Origin: Mesorhizobium sp. J8
Lineage (GTDB): Bacteria > Pseudomonadota > Alphaproteobacteria > Rhizobiales > Rhizobiaceae
Reading direction: 5' to 3'
Assembly (NCBI RefSeq): GCF_016591715.1
Contig: NZ_AP024109.1
Coordinates: forward strand, 6,012,001-6,076,000
Length of the DNA stretch: 64,000 nucleotides
How positions within the stretch are numbered: position 1 is the first letter of the stretch; every line of letters begins with the position of its first letter. Positions 63,859 to 64,000 of the stretch are shown here, in pieces. The notes under the pieces were generated by a model, which ran no database searches, was not told where the DNA came from, and saw only the letters and a program-made list of their open reading frames with translations. A program made the position numbers and the translations under genes.

Positions 63859-64000
63859 ATGTTTGCCAAGCTTGCCCGCACCGGAGCCCTGATTGCCGCC
63901 ATCGGCGTCGCCGGCTGCAATGATTCGTCGATGAAGGATTTCGCGCCGGAGGCCAACAAGCCGCTGCCGGACAAGATCCTCGCTGACATGAAGGCCAAGG
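63859..64000 (+). CDS. Lipoprotein, probably L,D-transpeptidase family, C-terminus outside the window
   Basis: 47 codons from the ATG at 63859. A short signal peptide ends in the lipobox VAGC (C20), then NDSSMKDFAPEANKPLPDKILADMKAK. In Rhizobiales the gene after accA is a murein L,D-transpeptidase-family (YafK-like) lipoprotein that begins with just this kind of sequence; the catalytic region is beyond the edge, so the call is inferred from context and the N-terminus. Confidence 0.55.
   Translation, partial: MFAKLARTGALIAAIGVAGCNDSSMKDFAPEANKPLPDKILADMKAK

Overview
The window is high-GC, densely packed, single-copy chromosomal DNA of a rhizobial alphaproteobacterium, most likely Mesorhizobium or a close Phyllobacteriaceae relative. 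The grounds are: an aerobic cobaltochelatase pair (CobS/CobT), a SAM-II riboswitch in front of metX-metW, gene orders familiar from Rhizobiales (tlpA/argH-lptM-lysA, ftsE-ftsX, aroK-aroB, xerD-accA, bolA/J-protein-cobS-cobT), a CtrA-type box before ftsE, an EcfG/RpoE2-type promoter, and several families of short palindromic intergenic repeats. The genus is inferred; no rRNA or tRNA gene, transposase, integron, CRISPR array or prophage was seen.

Layout. 1-4725: minus-strand sn-glycerol-3-phosphate importer operon ugpB-A-E-C ending in a metallophosphoesterase cut by the window edge. 4966-8632: an endonuclease/exonuclease/phosphatase-fold protein and an MHYT-GGDEF-EAL cyclic-di-GMP protein. 8735-16621: TlpA-like thioredoxin, argH, small LptM-like lipoprotein, lysA, a threonine/serine dehydratase, a large DUF4175/TIGR02302 membrane protein and a VOC protein. 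16688-19707: LysR regulator facing a DMT exporter, a single-domain response regulator and hpt. 19887-23216: a membrane-anchored unknown protein facing ftsE-ftsX, then a DUF218 protein. 23213-30115: PPOX flavoprotein/LysR pair, plsC, LysE exporter, aldo/keto reductase, ChaC-type cyclotransferase, DUF2125 protein and a PfkB kinase. 30141-34292: tyrC-hisC facing SAM-II-metX-metW. 34307-41583: DUF1330 protein, GT2 glycosyltransferase behind a structured leader, a BacA-like ABC exporter/importer, a methyltransferase facing gloB, a cupin, a YhhN-YddG pair. 41617-47466: DUF3108 protein, rpmB, a queuosine-precursor transporter behind a compact preQ1-I-like element, a spermidine-synthase-fold protein, a GT-C membrane protein and a 2-oxoglutarate oxygenase. 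47493-53445: phytase-like protein, cobT, cobS, J-protein (minus) and bolA, then a Tat-like alpha/beta hydrolase. 53731-58567: the prkA-yeaH-spoVR stress operon. 58595-64000: aroK-aroB-CBS protein (minus) facing a coupled small membrane protein-xerD, accA and the start of a lipoprotein gene.

How it fits together. Most genes are housekeeping: amino-acid biosynthesis (Arg, Lys, Met, His, Tyr, shikimate), division (ftsEX, xerD), lipids (plsC, accA), cobalamin, and purine salvage. The most informative parts are regulatory: a candidate preQ1-I pseudoknot that uses the AUG of the transporter gene, a SAM-II aptamer followed by an intrinsic terminator, a perfect 18-bp palindrome overlapping the -35 element of the prkA operon, a CtrA box before ftsE, and an intrinsic terminator/leader before the GT2 gene. 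Structural oddities include a CorC-type protein that lacks its DUF21 membrane domain and intergenic hairpin repeats with a compensatory base change between copies.
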